Source: an uncultured SAR86 cluster bacterium (GTDB lineage Bacteria; Pseudomonadota; Gammaproteobacteria; Magnimaribacterales; D2472). Taken from it: a stretch of DNA of 47,087 nt. The position numbers and the translations under genes were made by a program. The stretch spans positions 1-47,087 of the forward strand of contig CABYCL010000007.1 of the NCBI GenBank assembly GCA_902517505.1, in the 5' to 3' direction. The stretch's first letter is position 1, and the number at the start of each line of letters is the position of its first letter. Under the pieces are notes generated by a model. It was not told where the DNA came from, ran no database searches, and was given only the letters and a program-made list of their open reading frames with translations. Positions 25,923 to 35,545 of this stretch are shown in pieces.

Positions 25923-26858
25923 TTGGGAGAAAAAAATATCAATAAAAAAACGAGTGTAATTATAACAACATATAATGATGCAGAATTTTTAAAAAGATTA
26001 ATTCCCTCATTACTTAATCAAAGCCTGGAACCGCTTGAAGTCATAATTATTGATGATGGCTCTCTTGATGATTATGCAGAAAAAATTATACGTTCCTTCC
26101 GCGATCATACGTACATTCCAATTAAATTTTTAAAGAAAGAGAATGGTGGTCCATCAAGCGCTCGTAATACTGGAATTAAGATTGCAAAAGGAGAGTTTAT
26201 AGCTTTTGTTGATGCTGATGATGAATTATTAATAGACTCAATAGAATGGCGTCAAAAGAAACTTGAATCGGTTGGTAAAGATTATGCTTCTGTTTTCTGT
26301 AGTTGGATAAACTACTATAGAAATAAAAAAAATATAAATGAGAATATAGTTGAGATCGAAGGAAGCATTGATGGCAGCTTAGTTGGGTATAAAAATGGAA
26401 TACCTGGTGGCGCACCTTGTCATTTTTTTAGAAGGGAAGTCTTAAAAGAAGTAGATGGATTTGATGAAAATCTCAAATTTAATGAAGATTTTGAATTAAT
26501 TCTTAGAATTTCAAAAAAATGGAAATTTCTTGGCATTAATAAACCTGGTTTTATAAGACATATACGAAAAGATTCATGGAGTAATGCAGACCCAAATATT
26601 GCATATTACGGAGTGGAGGAATTTCTTAAGACAGCTAGAATTAAAAATTTATTATTATGCACTGAGATATCTAAACGAAAAAAAGAAAACAGATTAACAT
26701 TAGTAAAAAAGCTATTTCTCAGTGGAAGTAAAATCAGTCAAGTTATACCATACATTGTGGAAGCCTTTGAAATCAAAAAACCACAAAATTTTAAAGAGTT
26801 TGTATTGTTTTATATTGGAATAATTTATACCAAAATATATCCTCACAATGATAAATAA
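25923..26858 (+). CDS. Family 2 glycosyltransferase
   Basis: GT-A fold transferase, 311 residues, cytoplasmic face of the inner membrane. Clear motifs are SVIITTYNDAEFLKRLIPS (~10-28), the nucleotide-binding VIIIDDGSLDD (~38-47), GGPSSARNTGI, the metal-binding FVDADDE (~96-102), and the acidic NEDFELILR (~185) near the acceptor/catalytic base. A TTG at 25923 is taken as start because the conserved N-terminus begins a few residues later and no ATG is available. It starts 14 bases after the preceding gene. Sugar specificity is unknown. Confidence 0.88.
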   Translation: MGEKNINKKTSVIITTYNDAEFLKRLIPSLLNQSLEPLEVIIIDDGSLDDYAEKIIRSFRDHTYIPIKFLKKENGGPSSARNTGIKIAKGEFIAFVDADDELLIDSIEWRQKKLESVGKDYASVFCSWINYYRNKKNINENIVEIEGSIDGSLVGYKNGIPGGAPCHFFRREVLKEVDGFDENLKFNEDFELILRISKKWKFLGINKPGFIRHIRKDSWSNADPNIAYYGVEEFLKTARIKNLLLCTEISKRKKENRLTLVKKLFLSGSKISQVIPYIVEAFEIKKPQNFKEFVLFYIGIIYTKIYPHNDK

Positions 26859-26905
26859 AATGAATTTTCTTATTAATTATTCAATCAACTAAATCATAAA
26901 CAATT

Positions 26906-28033
26906 ATGAGAATCTTACATATTATTTCAGGACTCAAAAGGGGAGGAGCTGAAACTCAACTGTTTCGAATATGTAAATTTGATCAGGATAATGATCATAT
27001 TGTCGTATCTCTCTCAAATAAACAAGGATATGGAGATATTTTAGAAAAACTTAATGTGTCTGTTTACGCATTAAATTTCTCAAGTGGAAGAATAAATATT
27101 TCTGGTTTAATTAAGTTATATAGAATTATGAAGCAACTAAAGCCAGATGTTGTTCAAACTTGGATGAATCATGCAGATCTGATAGGTGGAATTATTGCTC
27201 GAATTGCTGGAATTAAAAATATTTTTTGGGGAGTTCATCAAACAATCCTTATTAAAGGAAAATCAAAGGCATCTACAATTATGATAGTTAAATTAAATGC
27301 GTTTTTATCTAACCTGATACCTAATAAAATTATTTATTGTGCTGAAAAATCAAGAGAAGTTCATGAATTAATTGGCTTTAAAAAGTCAAAAGGTGTGGTG
27401 ATACAAAATGGTTATGACATAAACATTTTTCATCAAAATGATTCTTTAGCTAAAGATTTTCGAGATAAGCTGAAGATACCTCAAGACGCATTTATTATTG
27501 GGCATGTTGCAAGTTATGATCCTCTTAAAGGCCAAGATACTTTAATTAAATCTTTGAGTAGTTTATTAAAAAGAAAAATTAAATTTATAGCAATTCTTGC
27601 TGGCACAAACTTAGATCATTTAAATAATGATTTAGTTACCTTATTGAAGGATAATGGACTTTCAGATAATGTTCATTTACTAGGCATTAGAGATGACATT
27701 TTAAGTATAATGAATGCAATAGATTTATTTTTACTTTCATCAATATCCGAAGCATTTCCAAATGTTCTCAATGAAGCTATGTTATGTGGCACACCCTGTT
27801 TGACTACAAATGTTGGTGATGCTGCCTTAATTGTTGATAAAACTGGCTGGATTGTTGAGCCTGGTGATTCATCAGCTATGGCTGATGCATGTGTCTATGC
27901 TTTAAATGAGAAAGAGAAAAATAGTGAACATTGGAAAAACAGAAAAGAATCTTGCCGTAAAAGGATCATAGAAAACTTTAGCTTTGAAAAAATGATTAAC
28001 AAATACAAAGAAATATGGACTCATAATGTTTAA
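26906..28033 (+). CDS. Family 4 glycosyltransferase
   Basis: Retaining GT-B transferase of 375 residues. The N-terminus MRILHIISGLKRGGAETQL is the usual GT4 acceptor-side glycine loop. The C-terminal donor domain shows GHVASYDPLKGQDTLIKSL and VHLLGIRDDI, and the E-x7-E signature lies in SEAFPNVLNEAMLCGTPCL. The end NFSFEKMINKYKEIW is typical. It is separated from the GT2 gene by 47 bases of AT-rich sequence, and about 50 bases separate it from the next membrane protein gene. It adds one sugar of the repeat unit; donor not determinable. Confidence 0.88.
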   Translation: MRILHIISGLKRGGAETQLFRICKFDQDNDHIVVSLSNKQGYGDILEKLNVSVYALNFSSGRINISGLIKLYRIMKQLKPDVVQTWMNHADLIGGIIARIAGIKNIFWGVHQTILIKGKSKASTIMIVKLNAFLSNLIPNKIIYCAEKSREVHELIGFKKSKGVVIQNGYDINIFHQNDSLAKDFRDKLKIPQDAFIIGHVASYDPLKGQDTLIKSLSSLLKRKIKFIAILAGTNLDHLNNDLVTLLKDNGLSDNVHLLGIRDDILSIMNAIDLFLLSSISEAFPNVLNEAMLCGTPCLTTNVGDAALIVDKTGWIVEPGDSSAMADACVYALNEKEKNSEHWKNRKESCRKRIIENFSFEKMINKYKEIWTHNV

Positions 28034-28082
28034 AAGATTAAAGACATTATTAAAAATTTTTAATTTTGGAAGTAACAATTAA

Positions 28083-29186
28083 ATGTTTATTTATGATTTA
28101 CCAAACTTATTCGCAATATTAATAGTGATATTAGTATCATTTAGAATTGGTTTAATTCCATTGTGGTTATCTTTTTTTCTTTGTTTGTTTGCCTTTACTC
28201 CATTTTTTCTTAATGAGGTTCTTTTCCCAGCAAGTTATATGCCTGATCAATTTCAGTACTATAAAGTTTCTAAGGGTGTTCGTTCTTTTGCCTTAGATAG
28301 CTTTTCTGATACTTCAACAGTTGAGAGCGCCAGTTGGATATTAGCTTTGATTCCTTTGCCTTATATAGAAACAATTCAAAGTTTAGGTTTTTTTAATAGA
28401 TTTATTGTTACTGTTCTTATTATCTGGCTCTATTCGTCCAAGAACTTACGTGGCTGGCCTCTTTTGTTCATAGTTTTCTATCCAAGCTTGCTACTTTATA
28501 GTTCATTAGCTCTCAGAGACACATTAGTATTAATTTTTATGATTTTACCTGTAATTCTTTTTATAGAGAATCGAAGATTGCTGGCAGTAATATGTGTTTT
28601 GCCATTATTATTATTTAAATATCAAAACTTTTTATTAGTAATTGTTTTTTTTGTAGTCCACCTTTATTTTTCCCGAGATTCTTTTGTTTATAGATTTAGA
28701 TATATGTTCTTAATTATCGTAATAGCCTCACTAGCTCCTTTTATGCTCACAATAATTGAGTTCCTCGATATAAGCAGGCTAAATATGTTTATCGATGATG
28801 GAGGAAGGCGCAATGCATATGTGCATATGAGAACTATAGAAGATTTTATAATTATAGCTATGCAATCTGCACCTTATTTCTTAATGAAGCCCTTGCCCTG
28901 GGAAGCTGATAGTTTTTTAACATTTCTTCAAAGCTTTGAAAATATACTTATATTATTTTTCCTGAGTTTTATGTTTATAAAAACATTTGAACTTGATAAA
29001 CGAATTGCTTTTAAATGGATGGTATATTTATTTGCTGCATTAGGTATTTATGGCTTGGTTGTCTTTAATTTTGGATCAGCTGTTCGATATAAATTCCCCT
29101 TTATTGTTATTGTAATTATTGGCATGGCTTATGAATTATATTTAAAACATGGCAATTTAATCTTAAATAAGGGTGTTAAACTTTGA
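28083..29186 (+). CDS. Polytopic membrane protein, candidate Wzy-type polysaccharide polymerase
   Basis: A 367-residue, strongly hydrophobic protein with about ten membrane segments and one larger charged loop around FIDDGGRRNAYVHMRT. A polar SLALRDTLVL motif lies in the middle, and NFGSAVRYKFPF lies near the last helices. Arginines placed like these are common in Wzy/EpsG-like polymerases, which join repeat units in the periplasm. No residue pattern is decisive, because Wzy proteins share little sequence. The case rests on topology plus a Wzz gene and glycosyltransferases in the same cluster. An O-antigen ligase or an acceptor-specific transporter is the alternative. Confidence 0.6.
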   Translation: MFIYDLPNLFAILIVILVSFRIGLIPLWLSFFLCLFAFTPFFLNEVLFPASYMPDQFQYYKVSKGVRSFALDSFSDTSTVESASWILALIPLPYIETIQSLGFFNRFIVTVLIIWLYSSKNLRGWPLLFIVFYPSLLLYSSLALRDTLVLIFMILPVILFIENRRLLAVICVLPLLLFKYQNFLLVIVFFVVHLYFSRDSFVYRFRYMFLIIVIASLAPFMLTIIEFLDISRLNMFIDDGGRRNAYVHMRTIEDFIIIAMQSAPYFLMKPLPWEADSFLTFLQSFENILILFFLSFMFIKTFELDKRIAFKWMVYLFAALGIYGLVVFNFGSAVRYKFPFIVIVIIGMAYELYLKHGNLILNKGVKL

Positions 29187-29284
29187 TATTTGATGAAGTT
29201 TTGAAATATTCTGAAGCAAAGTTCTTAATATATAACCATAATCGTGACGTTATTCATTTATTAGGATTTTATAGGGAAATTTAA
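29183..29284 (+). other. Possible 33-codon open frame or gene remnant in the gap before the AsnB gene
   Basis: The 101-base gap between the Wzy candidate and the AsnB gene is open in one frame from a TTG at 29183, which overlaps the preceding stop as TTGA, to TAA at 29282-29284. It would encode MIFDEVLKYSEAK...HLLGFYREI. No family is recognisable. The AsnB Shine-Dalgarno AGGGA (29273-29277) lies inside its end. It may be chance or a leftover of a lost gene. Confidence 0.2.
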
Positions 29285-29287
29285 TAA

Positions 29288-31207
29288 ATGTGTGGAATAG
29301 CAGGATATGTTGGTGAAACCCCAAATCCATCAGACTGCCTGGCCAAAATGGCACAGGCGATTAATCATCGTGGTCCTGATAATAAGGGTATATGGTCTGA
29401 TGAAAAAGCAGATATCGGTCTTGCTCATGCCAGGTTGTCTATTCTAGACTTAAGCTCAGCTGGCAATCAGCCTATGCATTCAACATCAAAAAACTATGTA
29501 ATAGTATTTAATGGAGAGATTTATAATCATAATGAGCTCAGATTGGAGTTGGAGTTAATTAATAATAGAAACTGGTTGGGCCATTCCGATACAGAAACTC
29601 TTTTGGCTGCTATTGAAGAATGGGGATTAGAAAAAACACTCATTAAATCTAAGGGAATGTTTGCTCTAGCTTTGTGGGATAAAAATTCTAAAAATTTGTC
29701 GATAGCATGTGACAGAATTGGAGAGAAGCCACTTTACTATGGATGGGTAAAAGAACAGTTTGTTTTTGCTTCTGAATTAAAATCAATTAAAAAGTTTCCA
29801 GAATTTAATAACCCAATAGATAGAGATTCATTGGCATTATTTTTAAGATTTAATTCAATACCGGCACCGCATTCAATATATAAAGATATTTTTAAATTAG
29901 AACCGGGTCAAATAATGCAAATTCATGCGGATTCAAAAAAAATTAAAAAGCATAACTATTGGTCAACAGAGGATGTATTCAAACAAGGCCACATGGATCA
30001 ATTCTCTTTTACCCCATCCGAAGCAGTCAATCAGCTTGAGACTACTTTATCAAATGCTGTATCTTCTCAAATGCAATCAGATGTCCCATTGGGTGCTTTT
30101 TTATCTGGGGGAATAGACTCAAGTACAATTGTTGCTTTAATGCAATCACGATCTAGCCTTAATGTAAACACATTTACTATTGGTTTTAATGCCAAAGAGT
30201 TTGATGAAGCTAAGCACGCTGGAGAGGTTGCTAGACATCTTGGCACTAATCATTTTGAAAAGTATGTTACTGATCATGATGCATTAGATGTTATTCCTCA
30301 TATACCGGATATTTATGACGAACCTTTCGCTGATTCTTCACAAATACCAACTTATTTGGTTTCAAAGTTTGCTAAGCAAGAAGTTACTGTTGCCCTTTCT
30401 GGAGATGCAGGCGATGAGCTATTTGGTGGATATAATCGTTATGTTTTTAGTGAAAAAATGCTCATTAAAATTCTAAAAAGCCCAATTTTTATAAGGAAAT
30501 TAATGTCTAAAACTATTTTTAGCATGACAGAGGAAAAGTGGGATAGCTTGTTGGGTAGTTTAATGAGTAAACGTTTTGCAAACTTTGGTCATAAACTTCA
30601 TAAATCTGCAAATATTCTATCATCTAAATCAATTCGTGATTTACACTTCAAGTTAATATCACAAATCCACAAACCATCAGATTGGCTTATAAATGCGCAC
30701 GAACATAGAACAATATTAAATGATGATATTGAACACTTTGAAGGATTAAACTCTATTGAGAAGATGATGGCTTATGATTTAATAACCTATTTGCCAACTG
30801 ATATATTAACTAAGGTTGATAGAGCGGCTATGGCAGTTTCATTGGAAACTAGAGTTCCGTTTCTAGATCCTGAAGTTATTGAGTTTTCAGCTTCTTTGCC
30901 TGTTGAATTTAAAATTCGTAATGGCATAACTAAATGGGCACTTAGAGAGGTTCTTTATAAATATGTCCCTAAAGATCTAATTGAGCGACCAAAGATGGGG
31001 TTTGCAGTTCCTTTAGCTGAATGGTTGCGAGGACCATTAAAGGACTGGGCTGAAGCTCTGTTGGATGAAAAACGTTTACATCAAGAAGGTTTTTTTAATG
31101 TAGAATTTGTTCGATGTAAATGGTTGGAGCATTTAAGTGGTAAACGAAACTGGCATCATCAATTATGGAATGTTTTAATGTTCCAAGCTTGGCTTGAAAA
31201 TAATTAA
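29288..31207 (+). CDS. asnB: Asparagine synthetase B-type glutamine amidotransferase of the polysaccharide cluster
   Basis: Glutamine-dependent, ATP-using amidation enzyme, 639 residues. The N-terminal class II glutaminase has nucleophile Cys2 (MCGIAGYVG), HRGPDNKG, LAHARLSILDLS and FNGEIYNH. The synthetase domain has the ATP-pyrophosphatase loop SGGIDSS (273-279), LSGDAGDELFGGYNRY, and LTKVDRAAMAVSLETRVPFLD. Paralogues of this type inside O-antigen clusters (for example Francisella WbtH, Pseudomonas WbpS) amidate hexosaminuronic acids. The UDP-HexNAc dehydrogenase gene next door makes that the likely job here, rather than free asparagine synthesis. A Shine-Dalgarno AGGGA lies about 10 bases upstream. 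Confidence 0.88.
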   Translation: MCGIAGYVGETPNPSDCLAKMAQAINHRGPDNKGIWSDEKADIGLAHARLSILDLSSAGNQPMHSTSKNYVIVFNGEIYNHNELRLELELINNRNWLGHSDTETLLAAIEEWGLEKTLIKSKGMFALALWDKNSKNLSIACDRIGEKPLYYGWVKEQFVFASELKSIKKFPEFNNPIDRDSLALFLRFNSIPAPHSIYKDIFKLEPGQIMQIHADSKKIKKHNYWSTEDVFKQGHMDQFSFTPSEAVNQLETTLSNAVSSQMQSDVPLGAFLSGGIDSSTIVALMQSRSSLNVNTFTIGFNAKEFDEAKHAGEVARHLGTNHFEKYVTDHDALDVIPHIPDIYDEPFADSSQIPTYLVSKFAKQEVTVALSGDAGDELFGGYNRYVFSEKMLIKILKSPIFIRKLMSKTIFSMTEEKWDSLLGSLMSKRFANFGHKLHKSANILSSKSIRDLHFKLISQIHKPSDWLINAHEHRTILNDDIEHFEGLNSIEKMMAYDLITYLPTDILTKVDRAAMAVSLETRVPFLDPEVIEFSASLPVEFKIRNGITKWALREVLYKYVPKDLIERPKMGFAVPLAEWLRGPLKDWAEALLDEKRLHQEGFFNVEFVRCKWLEHLSGKRNWHHQLWNVLMFQAWLENN

Positions 31208-31227
31208 TCAATTTATGAGGAAAGCTT

Positions 31228-32502
31228 ATGCAATATACTGATTCGTCAATAGCAATAGTTGGACTGGGATATGTTGGGTTACCGCTGGCAGTTGAATTTG
31301 GTAGCAAGCGAAAAGTTATCGGTTTTGATATAAATGAAGATAGGATTAAAGACTTAAAGAAAGGTATAGACAATACTCTTGAAACCACCAATGAAGAATT
31401 AAAAGATGCTATTCATTTAAGCTTCACAAACTGTCTTGAGGATATAAAAGACTGTAAAATTTTTATAATAACTGTCCCAACCCCAATTGATGAAGATAAA
31501 AAACCTGATTTATCTCCATTAGAAAATGCTAGCAAAGCAATTGGCTCTATTCTAAAAAAAGAAGATATAGTTATTTATGAATCAACTGTTTTTCCTGGAG
31601 CAACCGAGGAGATATGTGTTCCTATTCTTGAAGCCAAATCTGGTTTATCCTTCAACGAAGAATTCTTCTGTGGATATTCTCCAGAACGCATCAATCCTGG
31701 AGATAAAGAGCATCGCATTTCAACGGTTAAAAAAGTTACCTCAGGATCAAATCCTGAGATTGCAACAAAAGTTGACGAGTTATATCAAGAGATCATTACT
31801 GAGGGTACTCATAAGGCAAGTAGTATAAAAGTTGCTGAGGCTGCTAAGGTAATTGAGAATACTCAAAGAGATGTAAACATAGCTCTAATAAATGAACTTT
31901 CACTTATTTTTAATAAATTAAATATTGATACTGAATCAGTTCTAGAAGCAGCTGGTACGAAATGGAACTTTCTACCATTTAGGCCTGGTTTGGTAGGTGG
32001 ACATTGTATTGGTGTCGATCCTTATTACCTTACCCATAAAGCATTGGAAGTTGGTTATAACCCTGAGATGATTCTTGCAGGTCGAAGGATAAACGATAAC
32101 ATGGGGTTTTTTGTTGCAGATCAAATATCAAAGCTGATGAATGAAAAAGGCATCGATGTAGAAGACGCAAATATATTGATAATGGGCTTAGCTTTTAAAG
32201 AAAATTGTCCTGATATTAGAAATACAAGAGTAGTTGATCTTATAGAGCAGTTCGATGGTTTTAATTGTTCAACAGAGGTATATGATCCTTGGGTTGATAA
32301 AGATGCTGCTATGGATGAATATAAAATCAAGTTGATTGAAGAACCTGAGGAAGGTAAATATGATGCAATAATTTTAGCAGTTGCACATGATGTTTTTAAA
32401 AATTTATCATCAGAGCAAATAAAGACTTTTGGAAAAGAAAATCATGTAATTTATGATATTAAATATTTATTAGATAATGAAGATGTTGACGGCAGACTAT
32501 AA
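31228..32502 (+). CDS. tviB: UDP-HexNAc (UDP-GlcNAc/GalNAc) 6-dehydrogenase, TviB/WbpO type
   Basis: Oxidises the C6 hydroxyl of a UDP-N-acetylhexosamine to the uronic acid with two NAD. The 424 residues have the Rossmann [14 protein letters not shown] (12-25), [26 protein letters not shown] and the catalytic cysteine at residue 260 in [12 protein letters not shown]. The C-terminal domain has [14 protein letters not shown]. The SPERINPGD and [11 protein letters not shown] patterns match the TviB/WbpO subgroup rather than UDP-glucose dehydrogenase. The Shine-Dalgarno GAGGAAAG precedes the ATG. Its stop abuts the start of the epimerase gene. Confidence 0.88.
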   Translation: MQYTDSSIAIVGLGYVGLPLAVEFGSKRKVIGFDINEDRIKDLKKGIDNTLETTNEELKDAIHLSFTNCLEDIKDCKIFIITVPTPIDEDKKPDLSPLENASKAIGSILKKEDIVIYESTVFPGATEEICVPILEAKSGLSFNEEFFCGYSPERINPGDKEHRISTVKKVTSGSNPEIATKVDELYQEIITEGTHKASSIKVAEAAKVIENTQRDVNIALINELSLIFNKLNIDTESVLEAAGTKWNFLPFRPGLVGGHCIGVDPYYLTHKALEVGYNPEMILAGRRINDNMGFFVADQISKLMNEKGIDVEDANILIMGLAFKENCPDIRNTRVVDLIEQFDGFNCSTEVYDPWVDKDAAMDEYKIKLIEEPEEGKYDAIILAVAHDVFKNLSSEQIKTFGKENHVIYDIKYLLDNEDVDGRL

Positions 32503-33543
32503 ATGACTAAATTTGAACACTTACAAGAATATTTAAATAATAATCAAAAGACTTGGTTGGTGACTGGAGTAGCTGGATTTATTGGATCTAACTTACTTGA
32601 AAAATTATTAATATTAAATCAAAAAGTGGTGGGGCTAGACAGTTTTGATACTGGTTATCAACATAACATTGATCAAGCACTCCAAGATGTTCAAAACACT
32701 ACCGGTAAAGACTTAAGTAATAACTTTAATTTTATTAATGGTGATATAAGAAATTCAAGTGATTGCAATCAAGCATGTGATGGTGTTGATTATGTTTTGC
32801 ATCAAGCCGCACTTGGCTCGGTTCCAAGATCAATTGAAGACCCCCTTGGAACTAATGAAGCAAATATTGATGGCTTTATAAATATGTTAGTGGCAAGTAG
32901 AGATGCAAAAGTTAAAAGATTTGTCTATGCTGCATCTAGTTCATCATATGGTGATAATACTGATCTCCCAAAAATAGAGCATATAATTGGCAATCCTTTA
33001 AGCCCTTATGCTGTAACAAAGCTTGTAAATGAGCTTTATGCAAGTGTTTTTGCAAAAAATTATGATTTCAAAACTATTGGACTAAGATACTTTAATATAT
33101 TTGGTAAAAGACAAGATCCAAATGGCGCCTATGCTGCAGTGATCCCAAAGTGGGTAGCCTCAGTTTTAAATAATGAAGATGTTTATATAAATGGCGATGG
33201 AGAAACTAGTAGAGATTTTTGTTACATTGATAATGCGGTACAGAGCAATATTTTAGCTGCAATGACTGAAAATAATGAAGCTATTGATCAAGTTTATAAT
33301 GTTGCTCTAAATGACAGGACAAGTCTTAATGAGCTTTACAGAATGATTGAAGATAAAATAATGCAAAGAGTTAAAGGTTTAGAGAAGAAAGAGCCAATTT
33401 ATAGAGACTTTAGACCTGGAGATGTTAGACACTCACAAGCAAGTGTTGATAAAGCTCATAAACTTTTAGAGTATCGACCTAAATATAAAATATCTGAAGG
33501 TTTAGATGAGGCAATAGACTGGTATATTAATTCTGTTAAATAG
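32503..33543 (+). CDS. tviC: UDP-HexNAc(A) 4-epimerase, TviC/WbpP type
   Basis: Extended SDR enzyme interconverting gluco and galacto forms of UDP-HexNAc or its uronic acid. The 346 residues start with a family-typical leader ([16 protein letters not shown]), then NAD-binding GVAGFIG (22-28), [14 protein letters not shown], catalytic SSSYG and Tyr169/Lys173 in SPYAVTK, and [21 protein letters not shown]. These are diagnostic of WbpP/TviC. ATG follows the tviB stop directly, so the two are cotranscribed and together would give UDP-GalNAcA as in the Vi antigen pathway. Followed by a 72-base gap. Confidence 0.88.
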   Translation: MTKFEHLQEYLNNNQKTWLVTGVAGFIGSNLLEKLLILNQKVVGLDSFDTGYQHNIDQALQDVQNTTGKDLSNNFNFINGDIRNSSDCNQACDGVDYVLHQAALGSVPRSIEDPLGTNEANIDGFINMLVASRDAKVKRFVYAASSSSYGDNTDLPKIEHIIGNPLSPYAVTKLVNELYASVFAKNYDFKTIGLRYFNIFGKRQDPNGAYAAVIPKWVASVLNNEDVYINGDGETSRDFCYIDNAVQSNILAAMTENNEAIDQVYNVALNDRTSLNELYRMIEDKIMQRVKGLEKKEPIYRDFRPGDVRHSQASVDKAHKLLEYRPKYKISEGLDEAIDWYINSVK

Positions 33544-33615
33544 AAGATTTCTGAATTGATTTGTAAAATAAACTTGGGTTTCTAAAATTCCTGATATTAC
33601 ATAAGGTATTTAAAG

Positions 33616-34716
33616 ATGAAAATATTAATTCTTGGAACTGTACCAAATGATTTATTAAATTTTAGAGCTGATTTAATTAAAGATTTTATAAAAAAAGACC
33701 ATGAAGTAATAACTTCTTCTTCATCACTTGACTCTAATTCAATTATTCACATGAATAATTTGGGAGTTACTTATGAACCAATTTTTTTAAACAGACATAG
33801 TTTAAATTTAGTTGGGGATTTAAGAACTCTCATCAATTTATTAAATTTAATTAAAAAACATAAACCACATTTAGTTTTAGCACATGGCATTAAATTGGTA
33901 ATTTGGGGTGGTCTTTCCGCGAGTATTAGAAATGTCCCATTTTTTGCTTTAATCACAGGCCTTGGTTTTGCTTTTCAAGGTAAATCATTCAAAAGAAGAA
34001 TATTAACTAAGTTAGTTTCTTTTCTATACAAAATTGCACTAAGAAATTCAAAAGCTGTTATTTTTCAAAATAAAGACAATAGAGATCTTTTTATTAAAAA
34101 AGGTATCGTACCTCGATCTAAAACTTATATTGTTAATGGATCGGGTGTGGATATTGAAAAATATAGTTATTCAAAACAACCTGACACTGATGTTAGTTTT
34201 TTGTTAGTTTCTCGTTTACTTGGTGAAAAAGGTTTACGAGAATATGCCGCAGCTGCAAAAATTGTAAAGGATCAATTTCCTTACATTAAATTTGACTTAG
34301 TAGGCGCACAGGATGAATCATTGGATGCAATTTCACTTGAGGAAGTATATAGCTGGGGGAATTATGTAAAATATAATGGTTCGACTGATGATGTAAGGCC
34401 TTATATTAAAAAATGTCACGTTTATGTTTTACCTTCATATCACGAAGGATTGCCAAGAAGTACTTTAGAAGCCATGTCTATGGGTCGTCCAATACTTACA
34501 ACAGATGCGGCAGGGTGCAAAGAAACAGTTGATGAAGGTATCAATGGTTTTATGGTTCCAGTAGGGTCATCAAGAAAATTAGCTGAGAAAATGATTTGGT
34601 TTATAAAGAATAAAGACAAAATTGAAATTATGGGAAATAAAAGCAGAAATATAGTTGAAACTAGATTTGATGTTCGTAAGGTTAATGAAGAAATGATAAG
34701 GATTCTTGGAATTTAG
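33616..34716 (+). CDS. Family 4 glycosyltransferase (PglA/WbpT-like HexNAc-uronate or HexNAc transferase)
   Basis: GT-B retaining transferase of 366 residues. The N-terminus is MKILILGTVPNDLLNFRADL. Mid-domain HGIKLVIWGGLSA and ITGLGFAFQGKSFKRRI are shared with PglA-like enzymes that add GalNAc-type sugars to lipid carriers. The donor domain has NGSGVDIEKY, VSRLLGEKGLREY and the E-x7-E segment YHEGLPRSTLEAMSMGRPIL. Its place after the UDP-GalNAcA genes suggests that donor. Subfamily placement by eye is tentative. Confidence 0.85.
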   Translation: MKILILGTVPNDLLNFRADLIKDFIKKDHEVITSSSSLDSNSIIHMNNLGVTYEPIFLNRHSLNLVGDLRTLINLLNLIKKHKPHLVLAHGIKLVIWGGLSASIRNVPFFALITGLGFAFQGKSFKRRILTKLVSFLYKIALRNSKAVIFQNKDNRDLFIKKGIVPRSKTYIVNGSGVDIEKYSYSKQPDTDVSFLLVSRLLGEKGLREYAAAAKIVKDQFPYIKFDLVGAQDESLDAISLEEVYSWGNYVKYNGSTDDVRPYIKKCHVYVLPSYHEGLPRSTLEAMSMGRPILTTDAAGCKETVDEGINGFMVPVGSSRKLAEKMIWFIKNKDKIEIMGNKSRNIVETRFDVRKVNEEMIRILGI

Positions 34717-34829
34717 AATAAACCTAATTATAAAAATAAAATAATTATTCACTTATTTATAATACGTTGAAGTGTTTTATTGACCAGTCTATTATATAAA
34801 AATAAAAAATAATTTTTGGAACTATAAAA

Positions 34830-35537
34830 ATGAATATTAAAGAATACTGGCAAGACATAGACTCTAACTTAGATAGTTTGCTGAAGCATGGATTTGTAAA
34901 ATTTCCATCTTTAAAAATGTTTGAGCTTGATTTGTTAGCAAACGATATTTCAGATGAAATGGGACCATTAACATTTAAAGAATTGGGATCTCGTCATAAT
35001 AGATTTTTAGATAAACTTGAAGTTAATAAGTATTTAACTCCAAAATTACATGCTATTGCTAGAGATTGTTTTAATTACAAAGGAGATTCGTCAAATCAAT
35101 ATCACGTTGCAAGAAAAGTTGAGCCTGGAAATTCAAAAGAGATGTTTAGAGCTCATTTTGATTCACATCTTTTTACAATGGTTTTACCTATTAAGATACC
35201 TGATGTGAATCAAGATGGTTCTGCTGGAGAGTTAATGTATTTCCCTAATGCTAGAAAAGCTCCTAAAAATGAGATTAGTAATTTTATTGGAAAGGCTTTT
35301 TATAAGAAGTATGCATCAAAGGAAGGCTTGGAAAAATTTTCTTTAAGTTCTACTCAAAAAATCGATGATTTTAGAGATTATCAACCTTTACTTTTTATTG
35401 GGAATACAACTCTGCATACTAACTATCCAGTATCCTCAAGTTGTTCGAGCTATAGACTGACTTTACTAGCTCATTTCTTTGATCCCTCACCTAAATATGG
35501 TGTTGGAGGATTATTGAGATTAATTAGGAATAGATGA
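34830..35537 (+). CDS. Putative Fe(II)/2-oxoglutarate-dependent oxygenase
   Basis: A 235-residue protein I cannot place in a named family. It carries the facial-triad pattern of 2OG oxygenases: His and Asp in FRAHFDSHLF (around residues 107-112), a distal His in NTTLHTNYPV (~197), and a downstream Arg in YRLTLLAHFF (~212) placed to bind the 2OG carboxylate. The flanking strands TMVLPIKIP and QPLLFIGN fit the jelly-roll fold. It lies after a 113-base gap and directly before a methyltransferase gene, at the tail of the polysaccharide cluster. It might hydroxylate a sugar or lipid before methylation; substrate unknown. Confidence 0.6.
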   Translation: MNIKEYWQDIDSNLDSLLKHGFVKFPSLKMFELDLLANDISDEMGPLTFKELGSRHNRFLDKLEVNKYLTPKLHAIARDCFNYKGDSSNQYHVARKVEPGNSKEMFRAHFDSHLFTMVLPIKIPDVNQDGSAGELMYFPNARKAPKNEISNFIGKAFYKKYASKEGLEKFSLSSTQKIDDFRDYQPLLFIGNTTLHTNYPVSSSCSSYRLTLLAHFFDPSPKYGVGGLLRLIRNR

Positions 35538-35545
35538 AATAAAAA

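Noticed and set aside
28026-28082. 18-codon basic frame (MFKRLKTLLKIFN...) between the GT4 gene and the Wzy candidate
   Set aside because: Very short, lysine-rich as expected from AT-rich noncoding DNA, no recognisable motif and no Shine-Dalgarno; probably chance.
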